From contig CM040741.1 of the NCBI GenBank assembly GCA_022829145.1, positions 56,540,180 to 56,604,179 on the forward strand: a DNA stretch of 64,000 nt. The letters are read 5' to 3'. The stretch is from Albula goreensis. Taxonomy: Eukaryota; Chordata; Actinopteri; Albuliformes; Albulidae. The position numbers were made by a program, and so were the translations under genes. Below, in pieces: positions 1 to 12,029 of the stretch. How positions within the stretch are numbered: position 1 is the first letter of the stretch; every line of letters begins with the position of its first letter. The notes under the pieces were generated by a model. The model searched no databases and had not been told where the DNA came from. It worked only from the letters and a program-made list of their open reading frames with translations.

Positions 1-893
1 AGGGGGGGGGGGGGCTCAGTGGTGGTCAAGACATAAAATGACCAAAAATACCAAAAATAATGGAGAATCTCATAGTTTATACTTCGCCATTGCCTTCAGA
101 TTCAGTCATTGTAATTGCTTTCATATGTTTGTGTTCTGAACGAGTAAAATACATCTTTTTATTTTTTTACTTTGTTACAAAATATTGCTGTTAGCTTTAC
201 TACTTCAAGTAATGTGATTTGGAATTAATAATAAAATTACAGTTACATTTTTAAACACACTGTAGAGAAAAAATAATCTAAACATTGAAATATTAATATT
301 TGATGGCAAACTGAACCAGTTAACCAATTTCCTGCCTGCCTTATTATCGCCTTTGATCGAAACTGCTCAGTAGCTTTCTGAATGTATTCAGAAAGATTAC
401 TGTGTGTCTGAAAACTGAAAATGTTTGTGTCCACTCTGCACAAAAAAAAAATCAAATATTTTGAATAAGCAAGTGTTCCAGCTTGTAAAGAAAGCACAAG
501 CAGCTAGGCTTCAAATGCTAAATAACACATACGTTGATATGACTCAAAACATTCTGAACCAATTTCCTTTTTGTGTTTGTATTCCATGGTATGAAATTTG
601 AGGCCAAGCATGAACACAGCCTCGATAGTATCTGGGGCAGGTGAAAAGTAAAACAGACAAATTCTGCAAAAACAGCACTCGTGAACAGCTATTTGCACAC
701 ACTAGAGGTGAGAAAGTCAAAATATTTTGAAGGAAAATTAAGGTTTGTGTGTAGAGAGCTAGGCATGACCCGATCGCGACCTGGGAAACTCATTGACCAC
801 ATCACCCTGTAAAAACAGGGAATGGCACTCAGTAGACAGTGGAGTAAACCATGGTACCCCATGTGCTCAGCATTTCCTCAGTAAAAGGATCAC
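1..893. other. tln1: Intron 15 of tln1 (partial)
   Basis: AT-rich sequence with no talin-like exon on the minus strand and no other gene seen. It starts with a run of 13 G at 2-14. Part of the intron downstream of exon 15. Confidence 0.8.
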
Positions 894-1002
894 CTGCAGT
901 GAGGTTGACCATGGATGCAGTCCCTGCTGTGATGGCGTCCACCTGCGAGTGGATCTCATGTTTCGACTCATCCATCTTGTTTTTACGCCAGGCTTGAGAG
1001 GC
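894..1002 (-). CDS. tln1: tln1 exon 15, residues 527-562 (R1), last exon in window
   Basis: Acceptor AACAG|GCC and donor GCAG|GTGATC, phase 1. It encodes ASQAWRKNKMDESKHEIHSQ then VDAITAGTASMVNLTA, part of the R1 bundle. The next talin segment (GDPAETDYTAVG-like) was not found in bases 1-893, so the following exon lies outside the window. Confidence 0.96.
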
Positions 1003-4000
1003 CTGTTAAACACAAGGAGGAAGAGGAGGATGTGAAATGTGGAAGGTGGTTACTTTTCATTCAGTGTTGGCCTGTGGCTCGTATTTAGTGACAGCATTCA
1101 CATGCATAAGAAACAAATAACTGCTGTGGACTCAATCTAGTACAGGCTTTCTCTGCCCCCCATCCCAAAACAACAGTAAAGAGGTCAATAATATCTTCCA
1201 TTAACTCATAATATTACCAACTACTAAGTTTCTAACAGTAGGTCATCAATGCAAAATGCCCATAGTCAATAAGAATTTCAAAAAACACAATGCATGACAC
1301 ATACAGCAAACAGACATAAAGAAAACCATTCATAACCTTTGTGATGTACAGCTACAAGTGACACAGACTCATTTAATTGATCTGAAAACAGGAAGCCCTC
1401 AATAAGAAGGGTAACACTGGAGTTAGTGAGTGTGATTAAACAGCAGACATTTAGGGACTCACAGCATCTGTCCCAAGGGGTGGGAGGGTGTCGAACTCAT
1501 CCAGTGTGGCTTGTGCGGCTTGCACAGCCTGCATGCTGGAGTTGATGGTGCCAGTGAGGGCTTGTTGAGCTGAGGTCTGGGGAGGCACATTAAAAATTGT
1601 TACAAACACACTGATCTGGAGTTTAACATAAGGATGACTCAGAACAATAATAGGCATCATTCTGACAGCTGACACAGACAAAAAAAAGAATGTTCTTGTG
1701 AGAACTCAATTACCGCTTGTTTGAGAATTGGTTATTATCTTAAAATAAGGATCACAGCTACAAAATGACATTAAGTATCCACTTATACAATACCCAATTT
1801 ATTCAAATTCCCAAAGGATTCAAATATGTAAATTTGATTTTAAGTGCTGTCATTTCCAAAGTTTTGAGCCCTGCAGAGTTCCGAATCCCAAATGCATTTA
1901 GCTCTGAGGTTTGATTGTGGATTACATGCTGCCTGTTGGTCTCACCAGTGGGGGCATGTGTCCACGGTGCATTTGGCCACTGGTAACATGCTGCTTAGCC
2001 TGTGGCATGGATCCCATCTGGAAGCTCTCTGGACCCCCAGCGCCAGGGCGCATGATGGCTGGCAGAGCCACTGAGCCAGTCTCCACCCTCCCCACCTTAT
2101 TAAACTGCTGCTGTAGGACTGTGGACCTGTGGAGTGGGTGGAAATCTGAGCTACAGGCACGTATACACATGTACGCAAGCACATGCATTCACATACACAT
2201 ACTCACTCACTAAGCACACATGCATGGACAGATAAACATACACAGACATACACATATACATAGACATAGACATGCACATGGACGACAATTCATCTCCCAC
2301 GAGCATGCAAACTCACATCACTACGTGAACAACACACACATATGCACATACATACAGGCTTTGAGAGAATATCGTTACACATGTATGCAGCCAGACACTG
2401 CATACAGACACCCAAATATTTACACATATCACATACGCATAGACAGGGACGGACATCACACAGATACACCCTAACAGAAACATCAACAAATTGAGATCTC
2501 ACATACAAATACACAGTAAAATCACACACATAGAGATAACATCTTCACAAACATTCATTCTAAACTCACTTTTTGGGAGACACAGAATCCTCAAGCATAG
2601 TAGATTCCTCATCTCCCTCTAAGCCAAAGTGATCCTTACTCTTTTTCTGAAGGCAGAGACAGACAGAAGCAGGGCATGAAATGAAAATTTAGGCATAAGC
2701 AAAGATGGTATCACTGCAAACCCAAAGCCATTCACTTTTGTATACTATTAGGTAATCAAATAGTCTCTACTCTGCACATTGCTCAAAGAAATAAATATCT
2801 TCAATATCTGTGCTCGGTATCACATTGTTAAAATATTTCTTCAAAAAATAATTAAAAACAATCAGAGATGTATTGGAAGGGTAGAATTATAAATATAAAA
2901 ATAACTTTGTCAATGAAAGGAACCAAACCGTAGCTTTTCAAGTACACCTGCTTTACCATATCCTATCTGAGAATTTCTGTTACCTTTTTCAGAATGATGT
3001 CAATATATCCAGCTATCAACTGTGCAATCTGCTCTCCTTCTGTGGTCTGGACAGAATAGTATCCATCTTGGTAATCACCAAAATCCTGAAAAGGTATGAA
3101 CATCTCTCAGTATCTGTGAGTCAGGATGGGGGGCAATTTAACTCAGTACATTCTGAAAATTAAATTACATCAATGAAAATGTTATTAAAAATGAGATAAT
3201 GTTCAATGGGTATTTTTCAATGTATTAACTGAATTTCAATTCATTTTGTCAATTGGTTCAATTGAAATTAAACTGACCCTATCACTGAGGTTGTTAAAAC
3301 AATGCATCTTTATCTGTGCCGAAAGTTCAGGTATGCTACAAATGCTCATATTTCTGAAAAATAACAATCAAAGAGATAAGATATGTAACACACAACACGC
3401 TTGTTGAGTGACTTCGGTTGTAATTTACCAATAACGTGACAGTGTTATGCACAATTACACATCTGTGAGACTTTTACATTTTGATGATGAATGCTTCAAA
3501 GGAGCGAGTAATTGAGGAACATGATAAAACTACTAGTTGCACTGCTTCACTGCCCAACTATTGGAGGATAATTGGCATGGCACCAGAATAATTAGCATGT
3601 GTGAGTAAAGCCTAATGGGATTTACCCACACGCTTGACACCAGTGACTTGTTCTGTACGTTTATTTCAGGTCTGATAAATCATATTCATCTCTCTCCACC
3701 ACCTACAGACTTCAGGAGCCAGTTTCCAGTTCTCTGGTGTATTGCCAGGAAATACTTTCCTGAGTATTTCCACAGACGTAATAATAAACAGCTACACCAA
3801 CTGTGGTTCTTTCTTTGGTGGGTGAAGGGCCAAAATAGGTCTTTAAGTCAAAAAAAGGAAGGAGAGCTTATATCATACCGTTCAGCTCTTATGGCTGGAT
3901 TGCAATCTTCTCCATCATAAGCTATGACCGATACCTGACCCTGACATTCTAGAATCACAAGACTAAGATTTGACTATCAAATGACAATCACACAATCTAC

Positions 4001-7000
4001 TGCATATACAGCTGCACACCATGATGCAACTCATTCAAATATCTTAAAACAGTTATTTAACATGTGGTGCTATGCTACTTCCAAGCAAACACAGGTTTCC
4101 ATGACTCATCGTAAAATGCTGTGGGCGTAGATGTAACATAAAGACAGATCATGGGGTGGATCTCCACTCCAGGGTATTACATCCCCTACAGCTCAGAGTT
4201 CAGTCCAGTCTTTGCACTAGCACAGAAAGAAGGAACTATGTGTGGAAATAAAAGGGAACCAAGAACATGATAAGCAAGGGCAGAATTGAGAAACAAAAAC
4301 TCCCTCATTATTTCACCATCTGGGCCTGCTCACTGTGAGAGGCACCCATATTACCCTTTGGAGACCAGACAAATAGGAAGTTGTGAGGGAGAGGCAGGGA
4401 AGAGGAAGAGGGGGGGTTTACAAAATCAGCACATTACCAGAGTGAAGCTCTTGGGGGAGGCAGCCCAGCGCTTGATGTTGGTTAGACTCCACTCCTGTAT
4501 CACTTCCTTGGTCTTCTCATCCACCCTCATTACACTCTCCTTGGTGATGCCCAAGAGACGCGGTACCAGCTTGTTTTTGCCTTTCATTTTCTCCTGCGGG
4601 GAGAAGGGTGTAGATATTAACCTATCAACTAGTCATGCATCAAACTGGATTTATTTCTTTGTGAACATGGTTTCAATATGTGGTTGTGAAGATACATTAA
4701 CTACAGATAAACTTATATTCTCAGGCTTCCAACCAAAGACTTGCCCTGAGTCATTTTTCTTATAGAGCTATATGAGATGCCTTCAAATGTTAGAAGCATC
4801 AAATGTTAATTCACCTACAAATGTTATACGGTACATGCCAAAAGAAGATACTAAACAGCTGCTTAATAATTCCAAATACTGTAATGTTTCATGATCTAAA
4901 GTTCACTACAAATTATATCTACATTTGGCACAAAGCTACTGATTCAGTCTATTGGAAATATATACACAGTGTATGCAGACTATTGGGCAGTATACAGCAC
5001 ATACCAGATATGTGTGGTACATACAAAATAACAAGCTCAGCTGGATACAATACCATCATTTAAAATACTTTACCTTCACTAAAAAGAAGGACACCCCATA
5101 GGTTTTGAGAGACCTGGCAAGTTTGACATAGCTGACTTTGGCTTCAATTTCTGTCATGTTTTGGCAGTTTTTGTGAGCCTGGTAGTGAAGGAAACACATT
5201 ATGTATTATTCTGTACAAATATTATGTTTACATGGTTATTCTGAGAACACACACAGAGATAAATGGCAGGTCCTAAGAGAACAGCATTCTAATGTGACAG
5301 AACAAATGCACTCCATATCTTCATTTACATGTCAAAGATTTTTCTGAAGTCATTAAAATCATTAAAATGCATTGGTTGCCCATTGGAATAAACTCATTGA
5401 AATGCACTGGTCATCTGTTAGAATTATACAACATGTGAAAAGCAGCCACAAAATAGAATTATGCATGGCTCAGCATGATTAGAACAACAATAACATATTA
5501 CAAGCATGTAGGTATGTGTGTCTGGGGGTATGTGCTTGTGTGTACATGTGAAAAATTCACCTGAAAAATTTTCTTTTCGCCTTTGTTCTTAATGTATTCC
5601 TTTGGCAGGAACTCTTTCAAGCTATAGAGGAAACAATGAAATAGAACATTATATTGAGAAGGTAATGGAATGGCAACATGTGGGTACATAACTATACTAC
5701 CAAACAATGTAATTACGATAGATATGAAATACTGAAGCAAACACTATAGTATTCTGTTGCACACAGTACTGTATGTTGCATTGTCAAATCTATAGGGAAT
5801 CATTTATATTACTGTTAATAGTGGTGTGTAACTAAGCTGTAACTTAAGAATGTTGCCTTGAGCCCAAAGATGCTCCATTCTGCATACAGATGTCTATTTC
5901 ATAAATTAAAAGTAGAGTCAATGTTACATTTATGTATAAATCACAGAGGACCACATCTTGTGAAACTTGAAGAAGCCTTAAGATTCAAATAGGAAGATGC
6001 AAATGAAATTTTGTATAACTTGTACAACGTCGATCAATTGACAAAGCTGATATATTCCTAAGATGAAACAAACCACAAACCAAACATGTAAAATGTCATA
6101 TTGTAGACTTTGTGCAACACCATGAAAGAAAAAAGAATTCAAGAGAAAGAATTCTTCTAAGAGATACAACATTTTTTCTCAATGTGTAAGGGTAACAACA
6201 AAAATCCACTGCTCACTCTAAGAATCCTGGTTTGTGCTTTGACTCATTGTGATCACCAAACTGAATTTGACACTGGTACCCGGCGAATTCACAGGCCTTG
6301 TCGAAGGAGACAGGGTGGGAGCCGTTCAGGATGTCATCTCGAGCCTTGACAAAGACAGCAGGGTTAATCATGCTAACTTTAACAGTGACAATCTCTCTTC
6401 ATACTTTCTATATACAAATGTGTAAGGGACCCAGTTAATCAGTACCAATATGACTACAGAATGATTAGTTAGTTAACTCCTGAACTAATCCCATTTCAAT
6501 TTAGGGAAAGCACTGGAAATCATTTCATGAACTTATGAATCTCCCTATGGTTCAGTGAGGTATATTCAGTTAATTGAATTTCACAATTGGAATAGAAGTG
6601 ACCGCAATTCCATCCTGAAGACAAGCTTTTGATTTTTGTTATTTTCCTATCATCCCACTGTATGTTCTGGCGGTAACAAAGTGAGACGAGGCTGAGGGAG
6701 ACATGTTTGTGTTGGCATATGTCGTCTTGTGCCCAGCTGTGTTTACGCCACTGAAGAAATCTTTTAAGCTACTTTATTTGGCAGGAACACCGTGAAACCT
6801 GCTAAGGAAAATGTTGCTTCTGTACAATGAAAACACTCTGATCCACCCTGCTGACCGAAACGTCCCAGTGAAACTGACTGAGTTGGGATCATCCACAGGA
6901 CAATCAGCTGGAGTGCTGGTTGGAATTCATGAGGGCAAGCAAAGGAATTTCCATACTTAGGAACGCCCCTGAATATTCATAAAAGGAGATAATACACTGA

Positions 7001-10000
7001 AAACAACAGTTATCAATTAGAACCTCCTTAAGTAAGGAAGTAGCAAGGACCGAATGAAGCAGATCATCTGGTTTCAGTCACCCATACTTCTATTGCCAAA
7101 TTTTTTTTTTTTTGGTCACACTCCCAATGAATTTTCAGATAATGCATTTAATTAGAATGTTTCACCAGTTTCAACAGTTGAGAAACAGAAATTCAGATAA
7201 TCAGAGTCTGGGACTGAGTATCTGATGAGTCTACAGATTCTGTGGCAAAGCCATTCCAAGGGCTTTGTATGGACCCCAAGTCCACATTAAGCCTGAACAG
7301 GGAGGAGCCCAAACTGGACTCTGGTGCCTCTGCACTCCTAAAGTGTTGGGTCAGAGATGCAGCTTGGAAAGGCCTGCTGCAATTCATCACTCCTCCCCAC
7401 CCAAAAAAAAAATTGTCCCAACTGCTAACTGAATGATGTGAGTTCACTGATGTGAGGGATCATGTTTTTCTGTTCTTCCTCATGCTACTCGTCTTTCACA
7501 TCTCATTGTATACACTTCTACCTTGTCGTCACACTATACCAAACAAAGCTTGCCAACTAAATGCTATCAACCTCAAATATACCCATCAGGTCAAGCTCAT
7601 TTTAAGAGAGCCACAGCTTTGCTGTGGTCTGTTTGATACAGATACAAATACAATAATGCAAGAACATTTCAGAATGAGAGAGCAAACACAGTCTGTGGTG
7701 ACCCCTGTGTCTCCCAGGCTGTCATACCTGCACATAGAGCAGGTTGAGCTGGACAGGGTCCCTGGAGTCCACGTTCTGGTCAGAGTAGAAGAACTTCCTC
7801 CTCAGCAGCAGCATCTCGGTCTCCTCCACACCCTGCTCTCTCAAAGTCCGCCCATGGTCCAGCCAGTTCACTGCCAAGCACATGGTTACACATGGAGTAA
7901 GAAACAAAATCAGAGTATGATAACCTGTGCTAGTTATGAAATTATGAGTTAGTTATGGAAAAATTCAATGTCGAACCCTTAATAAACCAATAATGTGGTG
8001 GCAGAAACATCTATTTTCATCAATATTGAGAGCAACAGTCTACATGTTCACATATTTTGGTTTATAACATGCTTATAACATGTTTCTAATATGAAATGCT
8101 AAGGCTGCAGAGAGGTTTTGAATGTAATCAAAACTGTAATCATACTTATAAGAATATCTTATGAGTATATTTGTGGTTATCATCACTTTTATCAGAGTGT
8201 CAATCAGGTCAGTACAATGTGGTTCTATTTTTCCATATATTTAAAGCACAAAACAGCACTGACACTCATCGTCTGTGTGCAGTTTCTGCTTGAGCTTCTC
8301 CATCTTCTTGTCATCTCGCAGGAGTGTCTTATCCTTCTTCAGTGTCCCTGTGGTCTCCTCTTTCTTCTCCTCCAGGATGTCACGCACCAATGAGTATTCA
8401 TCATAGTTTGTGATGCCTGCAGGGGCAGATTATTATTTGGCCATGTGAGCAGGGAATGGTCATTCCAACCTACTCTATGGCATACCTCAACATAACATGG
8501 TGCTGTCATTACAAACTCTGCTAAATCAAATCACTGGCAGTGGGAGTGCCTGAAAACTTAAATCCAACAGTCATTTAATTGACTGGCCAGCAATCTCATC
8601 AGGAAGACAGTAATAGGTTTGTGAGGCCTCATGAAGACCCAAATGAATTATTTGCTAGGTTTGTATTAATAACAAAACTGAGAGGAGCCTGCAGTCCTCC
8701 AAGACCAGTGATCAACCACCTCTGGTTCAAAAGGACTGGTGACTGACAGAAAACAATCAATCAGCCAATTATGGTACTCGTGAAGTCCCTGTCCATACAC
8801 ACTCATAAAAAGGGGGAAGGTCTTTGCTGAAGGGATGAATTTCACTCACCTATTCTGGCACAGATGGTCATCAGCATGTCGCTGACAATTTTTGAGTCAT
8901 CCACCATGACCGTTTTTACTGTCCCATCCAACATGCGGATCTTCAGGGGTCTCTGCTTCTTCTTGTACTCCAGAGTATCCTTGAATGACAGCAAGTCAAA
9001 CAAATGACTGCACAATTGCTTGACAGGATGGTATAATAAATGTACTGGAACCAAACTGGATACTGAATTACCCAGGTCTAACAGCAGTAGAGTGGCTTCA
9101 TTTTAGAAGTACACCAGTTGAGATGGACTTGCTGGCCTGTGTTAGCCAGTTGAACTGCACATGTTCTTGTTATTTATGAAGATCATGACATGAGATTACA
9201 TATAATCTACTGGTTTCTTTCGATTAGGTTTTTACATCTGCGTTGATTCTGTATTTTAACTATTATATGTCTGTTACGGTTATATTGGTGTTATGTCCTC
9301 ATTGATGAGCCACATTCTATCCCATCTGATGGACTTACTTAATTCAGTCATTGATCAACAGAGGTCAGAAAGGGGGTTCTGTTGCAACTGGTTAAACCCA
9401 CCCCCTCCCTGGTCACAAGGGGCACTCCAGGCCAAGCATACCTGGGGCATGTGTGGTCCTGACTCACCCCATTCCGCAGCATGTAATAGTCCAAGGCTTT
9501 CCCTGCCTCCAGCCATATGCCTTTCTTTGGGTCTTCGTCTGACAGGAACAAGCCGTAGTCATTGGCTGGAATGAGATGGAACAATGACACGTGAGCTGGG
9601 GAGATTACTTACTAGGAAGAAGCTGCATAGCTGAATAACTGTGACAAATGCTTGACCCTCGGCTGGGGAAATAAGACAGTGTACTAGAGATGAGTAGACA
9701 AGCTGACCTCTGTTACTACACCAATGAGTGTTCCAGGGTTTAAAAGGAACCCAAGGCCTTTTGACAGGAATTTTTTACTCAAGGAAAGTCTCAGCTGCTT
9801 ATGTTATTTTGAGTTTTAAATGAATTTTGGCCACTGGCCCAATCTGCAAGAGCTAGTTGAGCTACTGCTTGTAAACCCATGGCCCTCTTATGCTCAAGGT
9901 GCTTCCTGTCCGGGAGCACAGCTGTTATTGTTTTTGTTTTGGTGTGGTCTTTTAATTAACTCTAACCAATGTTTGTAGCGGTAGAAATAATGTGGGGCAT

Positions 10001-11998
10001 AAAAATGCAAGTTTACTTATCTGAGCAGCAGCAGCCAGATTCTGTATTTCTTATGATCAGTGTGTAAGCTTAATATAACAGTGACAGCGAACCATCAGCA
10101 GCAACCCCTCCCCTGTCTCCCCAACTATAGCTCACCCATCTCAAAACATCATTCTGTCACTTGGTTGTTGTTTTATGTCAAACTCATTTCAAATACTTGA
10201 CAATGTCCAAACCTCTGTACCAAGCCCAAATTGAATAAGCATGTTAATATATCAATGGAAGATAAATTACTCTTACACTAAATTAATCTTTTTTTAGAGT
10301 AGAGAACTCAGCCACTGTTTAACATCTGTATCCAAAGTGTCCTTCAATGTGCCAGGACCATAGCACAAAAGCCATTTTGAAAAGTCTGAAACACAGTTTC
10401 TAACCATCATGATAAATTCAACAATTTCAAATTGACAGCTTGCAAAAAACCCTAAATATTGTCTAAATAAGCTAGTATCTCTAAAAGTATCCTGCTACTT
10501 CAGATTCTGAACATTCCACCTTAGCTGTTGATGTTGGCCAGGACCATTCAGTCAGATTTGGAAATTACTCACAGGTTAGGACAAGTAAGGAAGAGAGGCT
10601 GCTCAGCAGTGTCGGTGGGAAGCAGAATTATATAACAGAGGGAATCCATGCCGATAACTGAGGCAAGTTATACGGAAGCAGAGAGAACTGGCTCTGCAGC
10701 CGTTTTTCTCCTTTCCCAAATTCTTTTTTCCAAGGTGATCGGGGTTGTACATTATTTGCCAGAAATTTATATGTATGTATATTATTCAGTGGAGGGATTT
10801 GGCAAGCTCCCATGAATGTCAATATGGCAACAGGAACTGTAAAAATGCAGAAATTTTGGAAAGTGTTTGGAATTCCATCTCCTGTGCATCACTTGGCTAA
10901 TACAGCACTGCATCATGGGAGCAGAAGTATTAAGCATGCTGAAAACTGTGGGGAGCACGAAGGGAAACCAGACTGCTGCCTCGATCTGTATATTAGTGGC
11001 ATCAGCACAGAACTGCCCGACCCGTCTGCTTCCCTATTAACTAATTCAAATTCATCAAAAATGCCAAAAAAGGAAGGCCAGCAACAAGCTCATGACCTGG
11101 CAACAGCCACATTTCCACGAGTGGTAGATGACACAGTCATAGAGGAAAACAAATTACACAAGTATTAACTGATAAGTCAAGGGCAGGCCCCATAACGTAT
11201 TACGAAGGCGTTCAGTATGCTTCACAATGGGTGTGGGGTGATGAAATCATTCCCTTTCTCAATGTCTTGGGGCAGAGGTTCAGATGGTAACATTGCTCAA
11301 AATGCAATGAGGCAACAAAGTCCTATCCTATAAAAATGCTTTCTCACTTTGAACACAGTGAAATATGGCTTTTGTAGTCTGTACACCACAGTCCAGAACC
11401 CCATTTCTGCATAGACTATTATAACACTTTTTGTCTTATAACATACAATAATACAGAACAAGCGTGCATGCACACCCAGATGTTTAACAAGGTACAGACA
11501 AACTCGGTTTCAAAACAACAGTCAATATAAACTCATAAGCAGCAGCAAAATCGAAAATGAATTGACTAATACAGCACATGCTTTTATTTACTTACCATAA
11601 AAGCAGGTGATCATATAAAAAAAAAAAAACCCAGCACAAACACAAAGCACAGTGTTCACCTGTGCTATAGATTTCTATATAAATATGGAAGTAGTCAGTT
11701 GCTGAACAAGGCAAGAATAGTGTATGATAATGCACACTATGTACTATATCCATTTTCTGTACTATTTTGGAGCTGGGTGACTGTATTGAAAACTTGTGTC
11801 CCTGTGCCACATTTTCATAACTGGTGAGAGAGGAGTGGCATGGGGGGTGGGGAGTTGTGTTTACTCACGTTGGCCCAGCTGTGCCTCAGGGACCCTCTCC
11901 CGGATGATGCGACAGGCGTCATACACCAATGTGGAGGGTTCAAACTGCATGGTCTTCACCACATTCCCCACGCCGATCTTCAGCGACAGGGCCACCAT
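894..11998 (-). CDS. tln1: Talin-1, N-terminal 562 residues (14 coding exons, 3' end outside window)
   Basis: Talin links integrin beta tails to actin and activates integrins at focal adhesions. Coding exons, in transcript order: 11998-11869, 9565-9468, 8979-8850, 8416-8264, 7870-7728, 6344-6217, 5621-5561, 5178-5074, 4593-4438, 3085-2984, 2646-2570, 2126-1946, 1576-1463, 1002-894. All junctions are phase-consistent and together give 562 codons plus one base. Domains: F0 about 1-85, F1 86-205 with its charged insertion loop, F2 206-305, F3/PTB 306-400, linker 401-481, and the start of rod helix bundle R1. Numbering equals human talin-1: K324, L325 and W359 (integrin contacts) and the calpain-2 site between Q433 and Q434 are all present. 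Talin-1 rather than talin-2 is supported by NWLDHGRT (talin-2 has DHSRT) and TLDEFDTLPPLG. The remaining ~2000 residues should lie to the left of base 1. Substitutions seen against human: R297 to S and R277 to K. Confidence 0.97.
1463..1576 (-). CDS. tln1: tln1 exon 14, residues 489-526 (R1)
   Basis: Acceptor CCCAG|ACC and donor GCT|GTGAGT. It encodes TSAQQALTGTINSSMQAVQA then AQATLDEFDTLPPLGTDA, the first rod helix of R1. TLDEFDTL is the talin-1 form of this segment. Confidence 0.97.
1946..2126 (-). CDS. tln1: tln1 exon 13, residues 428-488 (linker with calpain site)
   Basis: Acceptor CACAG|GTCC and donor CTG|GTGAGA. It encodes STVLQQQFNKVG through GSVALPAIMRPGAGGPESFQ to QMHRGHMPPL. Q433-Q434, cleaved by calpain-2 in mammals, is conserved in LQQQFN. 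Confidence 0.97.
2127..2569. repeat. Degenerate CA/CATA repeat filling tln1 intron 12
   Basis: About 2158-2530 is an imperfect mix of ACACAT, CATACA and GACATA units. This makes up nearly all of the 443-bp intron between exons 12 and 13. In the transcript it reads as a UG/UAUG-rich tract directly upstream of the exon 13 acceptor. Confidence 0.8.
2570..2646 (-). CDS. tln1: tln1 exon 12, residues 403-427 (linker)
   Basis: Acceptor CTTCAG|AAA and donor AA|GTGAGT, ending in phase 2. It encodes KKSKDHFGLEGDEESTMLED then SVSPK, the flexible head-rod linker with the acidic Ser-rich segment known in talin. Confidence 0.96.
2984..3085 (-). CDS. tln1: tln1 exon 11, residues 369-402
   Basis: Acceptor TTTCAG|GAT and donor AAG|GTAACA. 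It encodes DFGDYQDGYYSVQTTEGEQI and ends IAGYIDIILKK, the C-terminal helix of F3. Confidence 0.97.
3086..4437. other. tln1: Intron 10 of tln1
   Basis: 1.35 kb of AT-rich intron between exons 10 and 11. Open frames on the plus strand here show no recognisable domain. No other feature seen. Confidence 0.75.
4438..4593 (-). CDS. tln1: tln1 exon 10, residues 317-368 (F3 integrin-binding)
   Basis: Acceptor CCGCAG|GAG and donor CTG|GTAATG. It encodes EKMKGKNKLVPRLLGITKES and continues through WSLTNIKRWAASPKSFTL. K324, L325, R358 and W359, the F3 contacts for the integrin beta tail, are all at human numbering. Confidence 0.97.
5074..5178 (-). CDS. tln1: tln1 exon 9, residues 282-316
   Basis: Acceptor TACCAG|GC and donor AAG|GTAAAG. 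It encodes AHKNCQNMTEIEAKV through YVKLARSLKTYGVSFFLVK, the F2-F3 junction. Residue 297 is Ser where human talin-1 has Arg. Confidence 0.96.
5561..5621 (-). CDS. tln1: tln1 exon 8, residues 261-281
   Basis: A 61-nt exon with acceptor TATAG|C and donor CAG|GTGAAT. It encodes LKEFLPKEYIKNKGEKKIFQ. The basic membrane-orienting patch of F2 (K272, K274, K277 and K278 here, where human has R277) is retained. Confidence 0.96.
6217..6344 (-). CDS. tln1: tln1 exon 7, residues 219-260
   Basis: Acceptor TCAAG|GC and donor AGA|GTGAGC, ending in phase 2. It encodes ARDDILNGSHPVSFDKACEF through QIQFGDHNESKHKPGFL, part of F2. Confidence 0.96.
6345..7727. other. tln1: Intron 6 of tln1
   Basis: 1.38 kb between exons 6 and 7. 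A T run at 7101-7112 is the only simple repeat. Short overlapping frames around 7193-7447 match nothing I recognise. Confidence 0.75.
7728..7870 (-). CDS. tln1: tln1 exon 6, residues 171-218
   Basis: Acceptor GGCAG|TG and donor CAG|GTATGA. It encodes NWLDHGRTLREQGVEE through RRKFFYSDQNVDSRDPVQLN to LLYVQ, the end of F1 and beginning of F2. DHGRT favours talin-1 over talin-2. Confidence 0.97.
8264..8416 (-). CDS. tln1: tln1 exon 5, residues 120-170 (F1 loop)
   Basis: Acceptor CTGCAG|GC. It encodes ITNYDEYSLV and then the long charged F1 insertion (EEKKEETTGTLKKDKTLL onward to HTDDE). Phase with the next exon forces the donor to be AGT|GTCAGT, with a rare C at +3. The nearby GTGTCA would shift the frame. 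The loop is a known phospho- and lipid-interacting region of talin F1. Confidence 0.95.
8850..8979 (-). CDS. tln1: tln1 exon 4, residues 77-119
   Basis: Acceptor CAAG|GATACT and donor ATAG|GTGAGT. It encodes DTLEYKKKQRPLKIRMLDGT and on through VMVDDSK to ICARIG, the F0-F1 boundary and start of F1. Ends in phase 1. Confidence 0.96.
9468..9565 (-). CDS. tln1: tln1 exon 3, residues 44-76
   Basis: Acceptor TTCCAG|CC and donor GGG|GTGAGT. It encodes NDYGLFLSDEDPKKGIWLEA and continues to YYMLRNG, the remainder of F0. The talin signature LDYYMLRNG is intact. Confidence 0.96.
9566..11868. other. tln1: Intron 2 of tln1
   Basis: 2.3 kb between the ATG exon and exon 3. The 118-codon plus-strand frame at 10812-11168 has no recognisable motif and sits in intronic sequence, so I do not call it a gene. 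Nothing else seen. Confidence 0.75.
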
Positions 11999-12029
11999 GA
12001 CTGCAACTCTCTCTGCTCAGCTACTGCAC
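11869..12029 (-). CDS. tln1: tln1 exon 2 (ATG exon), residues 1-43
   Basis: The acceptor at 12031-12030 follows a C-rich tract. There are 31 nt of 5'UTR, ATG at 11998-11996, and donor AAC|GTGAGT. It encodes the talin N-terminus MVALSLKIGVGNVVKTMQFE and continues to EAQLGQ, ending in phase 1. This is the first ubiquitin-like strand region of F0. The ATG is chosen because MVALSLKI matches the known talin start and no in-frame extension is needed. Confidence 0.95.

Noticed and set aside
4286..4765. 159-codon plus-strand frame
   Set aside because: Antisense to tln1 exon 10, whose minus-strand coding is certain.
10812..11168. 118-codon plus-strand frame in tln1 intron 2
   Set aside because: No recognisable domain, no splice support, intronic composition.
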